From: Gemmatimonas aurantiaca
GTDB taxonomy: Bacteria; Gemmatimonadota; Gemmatimonadetes; Gemmatimonadales; Gemmatimonadaceae
Assembly: GCF_037190085.1 (NCBI RefSeq)
Contig: NZ_JBBCJO010000004.1
Coordinates: forward strand, 124,001 to 188,000
Reading direction: 5' to 3'
DNA: 64,000 bases
The notes beneath the pieces were generated by a model, which saw nothing but the letters and a program-made list of their open reading frames with translations, ran no database searches and was not told the origin of the DNA. A program made the translations under genes and the position numbers. Shown here one piece after another: positions 14,781 to 22,376 of this stretch (its first letter is position 1; the number at the start of each line of letters is the position of its first letter).

Positions 14781-15105
14781 CGGCAAGGGGCATTTCCTGG
14801 CGGCGAGTGGAGACGACGCCCCGATCGATCAGCTCACCAAGGATGACTTGCTTCGCCTTGTGGAGCAGATCTTGACCGGCGAGTTCGAGATGGATGACTT
14901 CGACTCAGTCGCGCTCCAAAACCAGGCTCACCGGATCATCTACGAGAATGTCTTCTCGAAGCTCTCGGAGCTGAAATCAAGAAGGAGGGAGTTCTTGGAC
15001 GAGTCAAAGAGGCTCTATCTCTCTGAGTATGAGCGATATAGGCTCGACGCCTCAGAGGTTCCTCAGGTCGACAGCGATGCGTCGCAACCGCCTACGGGGG
15101 CGTAG
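14758..15105 (+). CDS. small partner of the PHP-ATPase
   Basis: A 115-residue acidic, helical protein (LTKDDLLRLVEQILTGEFEMDD, then KLSELKSRRREFLDESKRLYLSEYERYRL). It begins at an ATG inside the end of the PHP-ATPase gene with GGAGGAGA upstream, so both are made from one message. I recognise no family. The helical, charged nature suggests a protein-binding subunit, regulator or antitoxin of the ATPase. Its presence in the same cassette implies that the two genes travel and act together. Confidence 0.65.
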   Translation: MKLLRIHDGKGHFLAASGDDAPIDQLTKDDLLRLVEQILTGEFEMDDFDSVALQNQAHRIIYENVFSKLSELKSRRREFLDESKRLYLSEYERYRLDASEVPQVDSDASQPPTGA

Positions 15106-15200
15106 TCACTATCGTGGTTCCGCAGCCACCTGGCTCTGCCGACGAGCACAACCGAAAGCGGCGCGGGTACCGGTACACAGAGAATCCGAGTATCCGTGCC

Positions 15201-15321
15201 TCCTAACCTCGCGTTGGTGCCCGACGGCCGCCCGTAGTAGCGCCGCGCAACTGCGGCGCTGGCGCGCCTGCGTCCACGGCGTCCTATTGGGGGCGGCTGC
15301 GGCACAACGCTGGCGTTAGCA
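15201..15321 (+). repeat. integron attC site, target of second IS110-family insertion
   Basis: TCCTAAC at 15201-15207 and R' GTTAGC at 15315-15320, with inner arms rich in GCCGCC/GGCGGC and CGCCGCGCAACTGCGGCG in the loop. The second IS110-type element begins right after the R' core, exactly as at 1474. Confidence 0.75.
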
Positions 15322-15334
15322 ACTGTCTTGAAAG

Positions 15335-16294
15335 TCAAGCTGTCGACAGGGCTTGGCGTTCGGTGTTCACGGCCCACAGAGTGTTGGTACGCACCATCGT
15401 GTTCAGTATCGTGAGCAGTTTTCGCATGCACGCGACGAGCGCCAGTTTCTTGGGCTTACCCGCAGCAAGCAGCCGCTGGTAGAACGCGCGGATCACCGCA
15501 TTGCGTTTCGTGGCGACGAGCGCCGCTATGTCCAGGACGGCGCGCACCGGCGCACGGCCGCCTTGGACGAAGCGTCGCCCCCGCAGCGTGCCGGAGTCGC
15601 GACTCAGCGACGCGACCCCAACCCGTTTCGCGATCGCACGCCGCGAGAATCGGCCGAGTTCCGGCAGATCTGCGAGCAGGGTGCGCGACATGACCGGACC
15701 GACGCCGGGCACACGGCGCCGCAGCTCATCGCGCTCGCGCCACGCCGGGCTAGCCTTGATCAGCGCACCGAGATCCGTGTCGGTGAGCTGCAGTTCGCGC
15801 TCAAGAACCGCGATGTGCGCCTTGCGACTCTTGCGCACCAGCTTCTTGCCGCCGCCGAACACCTGTCCGACGCGATTGCGCTCGGCCTGCCGCATCTCCA
15901 AGAGCGGTCGGCGGCGGGTGAGGAGCGCATCCAGTTCGTGCGCCTGCGCGTCGGGGAGCACGCGCACCTCGGGACGCACGACATCTGCGAATCGGGCCAG
16001 GATGTGGGCGTCGATGCGATCCGTCTGTGCGAGCTGGCCTGTCGCCCGAGCAAAATCGCGCACGTGGCGTGGATTCACCACGACGACCGGCAGCGCAGCG
16101 ACGGCCAGCCCGCCGACGGCCAGCAGTTCGTAGCCGCCGGTCGCCTCCAACACGACGAGCTGCGGTGGCATTCCGCGCAGTCGCTCCACCAGCGTGCGCG
16201 CCCCGCGTTCATCGTTTGCCACCGCGAACCGCTCTCCGGCCGGGAGCACGCTCACGACCAGCTCCGCCTTCGCCACATCGAGGCCGACGAACAT
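15335..16294 (-). CDS. IS110-family DEDD transposase (recombinase)
   Basis: A 319-residue protein with the same architecture as copy 1: MFVGLDVAK, VLEATGGYE and QTDRIDAHIL for the DEDD metal site, then PGVGPVMSRTLLADLPELG and ASLSRDSG in the Transposase_20 domain. The ATG at 16294 is preceded by AGGGAGGAGAGC. The protein runs 13 residues further than copy 1 at the C-terminus, close to the end of the element. No frameshift or lost motif is visible, so it may be active. Confidence 0.92.
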   Translation of the reverse strand: MFVGLDVAKAELVVSVLPAGERFAVANDERGARTLVERLRGMPPQLVVLEATGGYELLAVGGLAVAALPVVVVNPRHVRDFARATGQLAQTDRIDAHILARFADVVRPEVRVLPDAQAHELDALLTRRRPLLEMRQAERNRVGQVFGGGKKLVRKSRKAHIAVLERELQLTDTDLGALIKASPAWRERDELRRRVPGVGPVMSRTLLADLPELGRFSRRAIAKRVGVASLSRDSGTLRGRRFVQGGRAPVRAVLDIAALVATKRNAVIRAFYQRLLAAGKPKKLALVACMRKLLTILNTMVRTNTLWAVNTERQALSTA

Positions 16295-16503
16295 GTTGCT
16301 CTCCTCCCTTGCGGTTCTGTCATCCCCGCCCGTCCTTGTCATGATTCGGGCTCGCGCAGCGGCCCCGGGCAACTGTTCGGGCTCTCACGACGACCATCAG
16401 GCACGCCGCTCCGGCTCACGCGCGGTGTTCGCCGCCCAGGCCGCAACGAGCTGGCCCCCTGACCAGAAGTACTGCAGAATCAGACAATCGCTAGATACAA
16501 GGC
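16295..16503 (-). ncRNA. candidate bridge RNA region of IS110 copy 2
   Basis: The equivalent non-coding end has GCTCACGC (16414-16421), which differs at one base from the complement of attC GCGTTAGC. GCAACTGT (16369-16376) equals the left end with core, and CCTTGT (16334-16339) is the complement of the right end ACAAGG. The donor-matching pieces are conserved exactly between copies while the target-matching piece varies, as expected of a programmable guide. The transcript itself is not demonstrated. Confidence 0.42.
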
Positions 16504-16524
16504 ATACCAAGGCATGATACACCT

Positions 16525-17151
16525 ATGACCTCAGCGGCTACCGGATGGCTCGAAATCGCTAAAGCACTAATTGCCGCCGCAGCTGCCCTCGTTGGCATGT
16601 ATGTCGCACTTCGCGGCCTGCATACATGGCGGGCGCAGTTGCATGGAAAAACCGAATATGATCTGGCGCGGCGGCTGCTGCGCACTACATACCGGGTTAG
16701 AAATGAGATCGTGCAAGTTCGGCGGAGCTGGGTTTCGGTTGCTGAGATGCGTCAAGCCTATTCAGAGAACGAGGAAGAGTTCTCCGAATCCAAGATTGTA
16801 GAGAATACGGCTAAGACGGACTACTACGTGTATCAGAAGCGATGGAAACTTCTTGAATCATCCATCGTGGACTTTCAGGTAGAAGTACTTGAGGCAGAAG
16901 TCCTATGGGGAGCGCCGGTGAAGCAGGCAGAGCGCGCTCTGCTAGAAGCGATAAAAAGGTTGAATAACGCAACAACGGACTATCTCGAGTATCGAAGTCG
17001 TCGCCAAAGTTCAGAAAAAATGGAGAACGAGATGGACACCATTCGCAAGCTAGTGTTCAGTCGAAGCGGTGATGAGTTTTCGCGGGAAGTAGAGGGTGCC
17101 GTTGCTCAGTTCGAGGTGTTGCTAAGGAGGCATCTACGATCGGGGGCTTAG
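16525..17151 (+). CDS. membrane-anchored coiled-coil protein
   Basis: A 208-residue protein: one N-terminal transmembrane helix (AKALIAAAAALVGMYVALRGL, about 11-31), then a long charged, largely helical cytoplasmic part (QVRRSWVSVAEMRQAY, EVLEAEVLWGAPVKQAERALLEAIKRL). No family is recognised; the layout resembles many single-gene cassette proteins. Lower GC than the chromosome suggests foreign origin. It follows IS copy 2 directly, with the ATG 21 nt after the element's end, so a promoter reading out of the element could drive it. Confidence 0.6.
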   Translation: MTSAATGWLEIAKALIAAAAALVGMYVALRGLHTWRAQLHGKTEYDLARRLLRTTYRVRNEIVQVRRSWVSVAEMRQAYSENEEEFSESKIVENTAKTDYYVYQKRWKLLESSIVDFQVEVLEAEVLWGAPVKQAERALLEAIKRLNNATTDYLEYRSRRQSSEKMENEMDTIRKLVFSRSGDEFSREVEGAVAQFEVLLRRHLRSGA

Positions 17152-17153
17152 AG

Positions 17154-17190
17154 GCCTAACGGAGCGCTGCTGCCGGCAGGGCCTTTAGGG
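17154..17190 (+). repeat. half attC site
   Basis: R'' GCCTAAC at 17154-17160 is followed by GGAGCGCTGCTGCCGGCAGG, the usual left arm, but no matching GTTRRRY arm is found before the next attC at 17318. The right half seems deleted or replaced; the roughly 130 bp after it hold no gene. Confidence 0.5.
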
Positions 17191-17317
17191 CTTGGTCGTC
17201 CAGTCAGCTGGTCAGCTGACGCATTCTCGCTGCCAGTGTTGGAGCGAATCCAGCGAGAGGGCTATTCGGACGACTCATGGAGTGACTAGGGAGAGTACGT
17301 AGTGTAGGCAACTTGTC

Positions 17318-17427
17318 GTCTAACCTCGCGTTGTGCCGCGGCGACCCATCACAAGTTGCAGCCACCGAGCGCGGCGAGAAATGGCTACAACCTTGTGACC
17401 GCCGTCGGCGCCAACGCGAGGTTACAA
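17318..17427 (+). repeat. integron attC site with extended terminal palindrome
   Basis: GTCTAAC at 17318-17324 and GTTACAA at 17421-17427. The outer arms TAACCTCGCGTTG and CAACGCGAGGTTA are perfect complements, and further in GCCGCGGCG pairs with CGCCGTCGGC and ACAAGTTG with CAACCTTGT. The near lack of bulges is unusual beside the other sites. Confidence 0.7.
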
Positions 17428-17428
17428 G

Positions 17429-17731
17429 ATGTTCGTTCTTCGAGGCCAGGCTCAAGCGACTGTTGCACATCCACGGTTCTCCGCAGGGAGCATTCACAGC
17501 TTTCTTGCCGTTACCAGCTGCGCTTCCGCAGACGAACTCATGTCTCGCGTGGAAGCGGATCTTCGCTTCTCTGGCTTTGGTGAGGTGCGCTTTTTCCAGT
17601 ACGCATCCGTCCCGATTGGGCGTGCACGGCTTCCCACACCACAAGGACGAATGCTCAGATCCGGCTTTCGTGGTGTCGCGATCACGCTCTACAGCGACGA
17701 CGGTCAACATTGGAGTGAACCTGACTTCTGA
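17429..17731 (+). CDS. hypothetical cassette protein
   Basis: A 100-residue frame whose ATG lies 1 nt after the attC core, without a clear ribosome site. The second half (MSRVEADLRFSGFGEVRFFQ ... SGFRGVAITLYSDDGQHWSEPDF) looks like a genuine compact alpha/beta domain. The first 30 residues are less convincing, so translation may begin later, for example at the in-frame ATG of MSRVEADL. No family is recognised. Confidence 0.45.
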   Translation: MFVLRGQAQATVAHPRFSAGSIHSFLAVTSCASADELMSRVEADLRFSGFGEVRFFQYASVPIGRARLPTPQGRMLRSGFRGVAITLYSDDGQHWSEPDF

Positions 17732-17914
17732 CAATTCATTCTGGCCGACGCCCCTTCGAGGCACAGCTTGATTCAAGCGTTGGCCAGCAACACGCAACAC
17801 AGCCAGTTCGAGAACTGATTCGCGAGATCGGGACATGAGGAGGCTCCAGGCATGCCCCGAACCGCCGACTACCGCGAACGCATTAGAATGTGAAAGGAAG
17901 GCGGCGAATGTTGC

Positions 17915-18480
17915 TCAGGAGGTGCGCGCCCGCCGCACTCGGGCCAGACCGAACAGGGCGAGTCCGCCGGCGACGAGCACGAACGTGGCCGGCTCCGGGA
18001 CGACGGTCGGGTCCGTCACGTTGTTGAAGCGGAAGTTGTCGAAGACAAACTGGCAGTCCAGCGAGCCATCGCCGGACTCGAAACGCACGTGGTCCACGCC
18101 GCTCCAGTTCACGTTGAATAGCTGCGGCGTGCTCGTGTTCAGGATGAGCGTGCTGGTGAACAGCTCGGACGCGCCACTGAACCCGGTGATGTGCAGGGAA
18201 AGATCATCGGAAAGGCGGCGGTGAAATTGCCATCATTGAACGTGAACGGCGTGGCCGACGAGATCTCGGGCATCTCACCGAGACTGTTGAGGGCGACGCA
18301 CCACGGCGTGATGATACCGTTCGTGTAGCCGACGCCGGTGGGGTGCAACGCTGTCGTACTCTGGCCATCGGTGATGAAGAAGTTGCTCCAGTCGAAACCG
18401 ACGTGTCTATTCGGGGTGAGGGCGCCCGAGTTCGCGGTTGGAACACAGTTGGCGAGGTCGGAGAAACCGCGAAATCCCAC
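17915..18480 (-). pseudogene. truncated, frameshifted PEP-CTERM protein
   Basis: Read from 18480 down, the frame gives DLANCVPTANSGALTPNRHV and SSATPFTFNDGNFTAAFP. At about 18205 the homologous reading shifts frame to DDLSLHITGFSGASELF and continues to the sorting signal VPEPATFVLVAGGLALFGLA-RVRRAR and a stop at 17915. One missing base explains the shift. No signal peptide precedes the first frame, so the 5' end is also lost. PEP-CTERM proteins are exported and processed by exosortase. It is in reverse orientation inside the decayed end of the cassette array. Confidence 0.65.
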
Positions 18481-18540
18481 ACCCTCTGGACGGGAGTTTC
18501 AATCAACTATCCGGACTTCATGCGCGAGTGACGGCGATCC

Positions 18541-18664
18541 TTTGGATTCCCCTGCTCAAGGCGTTGCAGCCAACGGCGACGCCATGAAGGGTGCGACCTT
18601 GCTCGCTTCACTCGCGGCTCGCACCTTATGGCAACGCCGCCACGACAGAACGCTGGGTGTCAAA
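18541..18664 (+). repeat. eroded attC-like palindrome
   Basis: Nested complementary blocks (GGCGTTG with CAACGCC, GCCAT with ATGGC, GGTGCGA with TCGCACC) are followed by GACAGAACGCTGGGTGTCAA. The layout resembles the attC at 19854, but neither R'' nor R' core is intact. Confidence 0.35.
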
Positions 18665-18700
18665 CGCCCTCGTACTCTTAATCTCAGCCATTTCACTCCC

Positions 18701-19181
18701 ATGCGACATCGGTTCGTGCACGGTGCGTTCGCATCATTGACATTTCTCAGTTCGGCTTGTGGCTCAGAAAAGTCGCAGTCGACTGCGAGCACTCTTCCCG
18801 CAAAACCGAACGCCGGAGCGGGTTGGTATGAAATCGCGCGCACGCCGGAGATCGTCGCCTTGCTCGATACCGCGCATCGAACGAACAGAGGGCGGAACAG
18901 CCAGGATCTGGTTCCGATTCGTGTATGGAACACCAATAACCGTGGGATCAGACACTACGGTGACGTACGCCACGATGGAGGCGCGCGAGGAGCTCGATTG
19001 TCAGAACCGTCGTACGAAAGATCTCGAAATACGCTTTGAAGCCACAACCGGAGTAGCAACAGGGTCGCCATTTCCAACGCCCGCGTGGCAATCCGTTGAC
19101 ACCCACCCCGTGAACGCGGGGATCTTCCTGGTCGCGTGCAAGACTCTTGGCACACCGATCCCGGCAAAACCGGACACCTGA
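18701..19181 (+). pseudogene. frameshifted lipoprotein, surface-adhesin E-like
   Basis: The ATG at 18701 gives MRHRFVHGAFASLTFLSSAC, a lipoprotein signal with the lipobox Cys. The frame continues to WYEIARTPEIVALLDTAHRT. Around 18885 the sensible reading moves to a second frame: ARIWFRFVYGTPITVGSDTT, REELDCQNRRTKDLEIRFEA, W-QSVDTHPVNAGIFLVACKT, ending at 19181. The E-x-DC ... W..V.P pattern resembles the Adhesin_E domain. One extra base accounts for the break. A sequencing error would restore a protein of about 159 residues. Confidence 0.55.
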
Positions 19182-19299
19182 CGAGCGTTTCAGCAATCCA
19201 AGGCGCTGCGAAACCTGATGCGCCACGCGCTGTCACGCTGGGTCGTGCAAGTGCGTATCGTCCTGGAGGCGGGTCAACAAACAACAGAGGGCGAACCAC

Positions 19300-19839
19300 A
19301 TGTACAGCAAATTTGTCTTGGTCTTCGCGATAGGGATCGTTCTCAGTCGTACGCCGATACAGGCACAAATGCCAGGAGTGTACCAGCTGACGATTTGCGC
19401 CAGTCAGTGCACAGAGTCAGATAGTGGCCTGGTGCGAGGCTCCCTTGTGCTGTTCCGTGACCCCATTCACATCGACACGATCGCCAATCTCGCCTACACG
19501 CCGCTTTCGCGTGACCTCTATCTCGTGCGACACGCGAAGTCCGTGAACGCGTGCTTCGCCTTGCGCCGCATCCAATCCCGCGTGAATGGTCAGGAACTGT
19601 ACGCCGGTATCATCGGTCGCAGCTTTACGACATGGACATCTGTTGACGGCGCCACGCATGTCGCCTTGTATGGATCGCCCGATGCCTCGTTCATGCTCGT
19701 CGGAATCGGCGCCCATGAGAGACACACCTACAGTGGCACTGGCCACCAGAGCAACTGGAATGGAGAGACCGGTCCTCTGACTTTTTTTCGCGCCGTGAGG
19801 GTGGGCGATCCGGATCCTGCAGCCTGTCTTTCACACTGA
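19300..19839 (+). CDS. secreted hypothetical protein
   Basis: A 179-residue protein with a signal peptide (KFVLVFAIGIVLSRTPIQAQ, cleavage near residue 23). The mature part is beta-rich and has two cysteines close together (TICASQCTESDS) and a third downstream. A Gly/Thr/Ser segment (HTYSGTGHQSNWNGETGPLTFF) precedes the end. No family is recognised. It is intact, unlike the frameshifted genes on both sides. A weak GAGG lies about 9 nt before the ATG. Confidence 0.6.
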   Translation: MYSKFVLVFAIGIVLSRTPIQAQMPGVYQLTICASQCTESDSGLVRGSLVLFRDPIHIDTIANLAYTPLSRDLYLVRHAKSVNACFALRRIQSRVNGQELYAGIIGRSFTTWTSVDGATHVALYGSPDASFMLVGIGAHERHTYSGTGHQSNWNGETGPLTFFRAVRVGDPDPAACLSH

Positions 19840-19853
19840 TGGTTTCCCACACG

Positions 19854-19964
19854 GCCCAACGAGCGGCGATCGCCGGTGTCGCGAAGGGGTTGCGGCCTTG
19901 CTCACAGAACTCGCTGGCCGCACGTTATGGCATCACCGCGGCGACAGAACGCTGGACATTAGCT
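19854..19964 (+). repeat. attC site with altered right core
   Basis: R'' GCCCAAC at 19854-19860; the right core reads ATTAGCT (19958-19964) where GTTAGCT would be expected. Inner arms TGCGGCC and GGCCGCA pair. The first G of the GTT triplet is changed, so the site may be inactive. Confidence 0.55.
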
Positions 19965-19980
19965 GCATAAGAGAGGAGGT

Positions 19981-20946
19981 ATGACGCTGCTATTCTGCAA
20001 CCTAGGTTGGATGGAGCGCTACCAAGGCCTCGAATTCGGGGACACGATTGAGGGCGGCGGGACATACGTTGAAAAACAAGGCCGCGGGCACGAGATCTGC
20101 AACTTTAGTGAGGTGAACGGCACCTTCTATGGTTATGTGCAGCCTTCTGGTCAACAGATAGATATCAATCGCCTCGGAGCCAAGCCAGAGGACGAGTCTA
20201 TTTCCGGTATCACGGTCGTGTGGACCGCGACTCGTCCAACGGGAGGAACCGCAGTCGTTGGCTGGTACAAAGATGCTACCGTGTTTCGCAGCTATCAGAA
20301 ATTTTCCATACGATCGAAATCACACGACCGGAATGGCATTGACGGTTTCTGGATAAAGGCTCCTTCAAACAAGGCAAGGCTTTTTGCCGTAGATGAGCGA
20401 ACCTGTGAAATCCCAAGGCAGACTAAGGGTGGCATGGGTCGAGCCAACATTTGGTATGCCGATCAACCGCAGAGTGTTCCTACCCGTAGACGTGTGAACA
20501 GTCTTCTCAAGGGCAAACAAACAACGACCTCCACGAAACTATCTGCATCAAGGAAGCAGGATCAGGAAAGAAAGGCACAGATTGAAAAGGCTGCAATACG
20601 AGCCTGCTGCGATCACTTCGAGACACTTGGCTACTCAGTTGAGAGCGTTGAGAAGGACAACCTCGGCTGGGACTTGGAAGCCAGATCAGGAAAGACATGC
20701 CTACGCATAGAGGTCAAAGGCCTATCTGGGAGTACATTCTCTGTCGAACTTACTCCAAACGAGTATAGAACATTCGCAGAGGAATCGAATAGCTACCGCC
20801 TTGTAGTAGTGGTTGCTGCACTTGAGCACCCTGAGCTGTTCGTGTGCCGCTATAGCCCGGAGTTGACGGCGTGGATTGTAGAGGGGCGAAGGGGACGATC
20901 TCTCGAGATACAAACGAAGCAGAGTGCATCCATCCGCTGTCGCTAA
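19981..20946 (+). CDS. DUF3883-type PD-(D/E)XK nuclease-like protein
   Basis: A 321-residue protein. The N-terminal domain (1-150) has LLFCNLGWMERYQG, GTFYGYVQP and VVGWYKDATVFRSYQ, an EVE-like small-molecule or modified-base reader pattern by my recollection. After a Lys/Thr linker, the C-terminal domain has AIRACCDHFETLGYSVESVE, GWDLEA with Asp231, and RIEVKG with Glu244 and Lys246, the PD-(D/E)XK catalytic triad, then VELTPNEYRTF. DUF3883 domains occur in restriction-like enzymes; a reader plus nuclease suggests modification-dependent cleavage, which is inference. A strong AGGAGG lies just before the ATG at 19981. The gene is AT-richer than the chromosome. Confidence 0.75.
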   Translation: MTLLFCNLGWMERYQGLEFGDTIEGGGTYVEKQGRGHEICNFSEVNGTFYGYVQPSGQQIDINRLGAKPEDESISGITVVWTATRPTGGTAVVGWYKDATVFRSYQKFSIRSKSHDRNGIDGFWIKAPSNKARLFAVDERTCEIPRQTKGGMGRANIWYADQPQSVPTRRRVNSLLKGKQTTTSTKLSASRKQDQERKAQIEKAAIRACCDHFETLGYSVESVEKDNLGWDLEARSGKTCLRIEVKGLSGSTFSVELTPNEYRTFAEESNSYRLVVVVAALEHPELFVCRYSPELTAWIVEGRRGRSLEIQTKQSASIRCR

Positions 20947-21164
20947 AAGGACGTGAAGCTGACGAGGGCCTTGCATCACTTCTATGGACACCTCCGCATT
21001 GCCGACATGGAGTGTCCGCGATGCCCCGATCGGGACTTCGGAAGGTTTCGGAAGTACCGCGGATGATTGCCGAAGGCACCCTTGCCCTGTCCAGCTCGGG
21101 AGATCGCCCAGCTGGCCGCCGTGGGGGCCCGTTTCGTGGAGCTGCAAAAGGCCGCCGATCTCCT

Positions 21165-21260
21165 AGACAACCATCCGGCTCCTGCGGAGCGGGCTATCGC
21201 CCTACGCGGTCCGGTCGCATCTTCTTTGATCCCGCCGCAGCAGAACGCTGAACGTTGGAT
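21165..21260 (+). repeat. attC-like site
   Basis: AGACAAC at 21165-21171 and GTTGGAT at 21254-21260, with CTCCTGCGG and CCGCCGCAGCAG pairing inside and GCAGAACGCTGAACGTTGG on the right arm as in other sites. The 218 bp before it hold only fragments, one reading MECPRCPDRDFGRFRKYRG, possibly a zinc-ribbon remnant. Confidence 0.55.
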
Positions 21261-21277
21261 CACTGAACGATACGAAG

Positions 21278-21989
21278 GTGAAGGCACTACCCCTATCTTC
21301 GATCCTGCTGGTACTCGTGCTCGCTGGGTGTAGCAAAAGTGGGAACGGGCCGAATCTGCGACTGGCAGCCGAGCGATGACGCCTCTCCGCTTGATCTTTC
21401 GCAGCGGAAGGACCGGCTCCATCTCATGGAGGAGGCACTGCGGGCGGAAGATCTTGCTGTGCGATACGCTGATATCCATCGCGGAAAGCGGTCCGGCCGG
21501 TTTGCTGGCGGAGACGTGTATGCAGCCACTCGCGAGCAGTGTATGGCGATGGCGTTCGACACATTGGCCAACCACCACGGTGTGACTGCGGCGCAGGTGC
21601 GTGATTCGCTCACGTATCGGCGAAGAAGCGTAGATGGGCTGATTCTACTGCTCTTTGTTGCACTTTACGTCACGGCGGCCGATGCGATTGTTCGGGGAAT
21701 CCGCAGGAGCGCTCTATCAGAGACCACGTTGCTTCACTGGGTGGTGGTCACGATCGCAGCATGCGCCGCCGCCGCGATCGGGTCGATGTTGTTCAGCTTG
21801 TGGGTGGCGACGCTCGAGATGATTCGAATCGGCAACACACACATGAGCTATCGAGTGACCAGAAACCCATGGTCCGCTCACAAAGGGGCACTACTGATGG
21901 GTGGTGTGATCCTTTTCCTTCTGGTGGCCGCCTGGCATGCGAGAAGACGATCGAATCGCGTGAGTACGGCGCCTACACACATGGTCTAG
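21278..21989 (+). pseudogene. frameshifted multi-pass lipoprotein-like gene
   Basis: GTG 21278 opens VKALPLSSILLVLVLAGCSK, a clear lipoprotein signal, but this frame stops at 21379. The rest of the gene lies in the next frame (from GTG 21339): CDWQPSDDASPLDLSQRK, then hydrophobic segments VDGLILLLFVALYVTAAD, LLHWVVVTIAACAAAAIG and GALLMGGVILFLLVAAWH, ending at 21989. One inserted base near 21330-21370 would explain this. Without a fusion, a 216-residue three-helix membrane protein could still be made from 21339. Confidence 0.5.
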
Positions 21990-22022
21990 CACCGGCTCGC
22001 AGCCGATGGCGGCAGGTTGGAT
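21984..22022 (+). repeat. attC remnant at the end of the cassette array
   Basis: GTCTAGC at 21984-21990 and GTTGGAT at 22016-22022 with only about 25 bp between them. The right core is the same GTTGGAT as in the site at 21254. Coding sequence of a chromosomal VOC gene begins directly after it, so this marks the distal boundary of the array. Confidence 0.4.
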
Positions 22023-22307
22023 GACGAACCGCCGCGACTGAAACCCAAAATGCACACCATGCTCACTCACGGCCCGGAAGGCTTCGTCGATCTCTTCCAC
22101 CCGGAAATACAGAATCGACGGTCGGTGATCGAACTCCGCCTCCTTGGGCGCGGTCTGCATCAACCGCACGCCACCACAATTCAGGAACGCCATGTCACCC
22201 GCTTCGAACAGATATCGCAACCTCAGGCGGTCGCGATAGAACTCGCGGACGCGAGGCACATCGTGCGTGACGATCGCGATCTGTCCGATCGAGGAGTGAC
22301 GACATAC
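22023..22307 (-). pseudogene. truncated VOC-family (glyoxalase-like) gene
   Basis: Read from 22307 down: IGQIAIVTHDVPRVREFYRD, LFEAGDMAFLNCGGVRLMQT, PSILYFRVEEIDEAFRAVSE HGVHF. This is the N-terminal two thirds of a single VOC module. The usual ending (metal ligand Glu within a D-P-D-G-N segment) is absent, and the frame runs into the integron end at 22022. No ATG lies in a good place; V at 22305 or GTG at 22257 are the only openings, so the start also seems damaged. Confidence 0.6.
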
Positions 22308-22376
22308 CTAGCGACGCACAGATCTTCTACCGCTCATGATGACGTACCCGACGCGCCCCTCTCTTCCCCACCCTCC

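Larger units (their letters stand above)
15321..16503 (-). mobile_element. IS110-family insertion sequence, copy 2
   Basis: It shares both ends with copy 1 (AACTGTCTTGAAAGTCAAGC on the left, TAGATACAAGGC on the right) and has the same 1,183-bp length. It has the same orientation relative to the attC and the same GC at both junctions. Internal sequence differs at many positions, so the two copies arrived independently or diverged long ago. Confidence 0.8.

Noticed and set aside
17732..17790. Another attC after the gene at 17429
   Set aside because: GGCCGACGC and GCGTTGGCC pair, but no AAC/GTT cores at the correct places were found, so the site was not called.
17204..17836. Minus-strand frame of 210 codons
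   Set aside because: It runs through the attC at 17318-17427 and against the small cassette gene at 17429; no domain or ribosome site is visible.
1..22022. CRISPR array
   Set aside because: The repeated palindromes are 65-125 bp, vary in sequence and are separated by genes, not by uniform spacers; their ends match integron attC cores.
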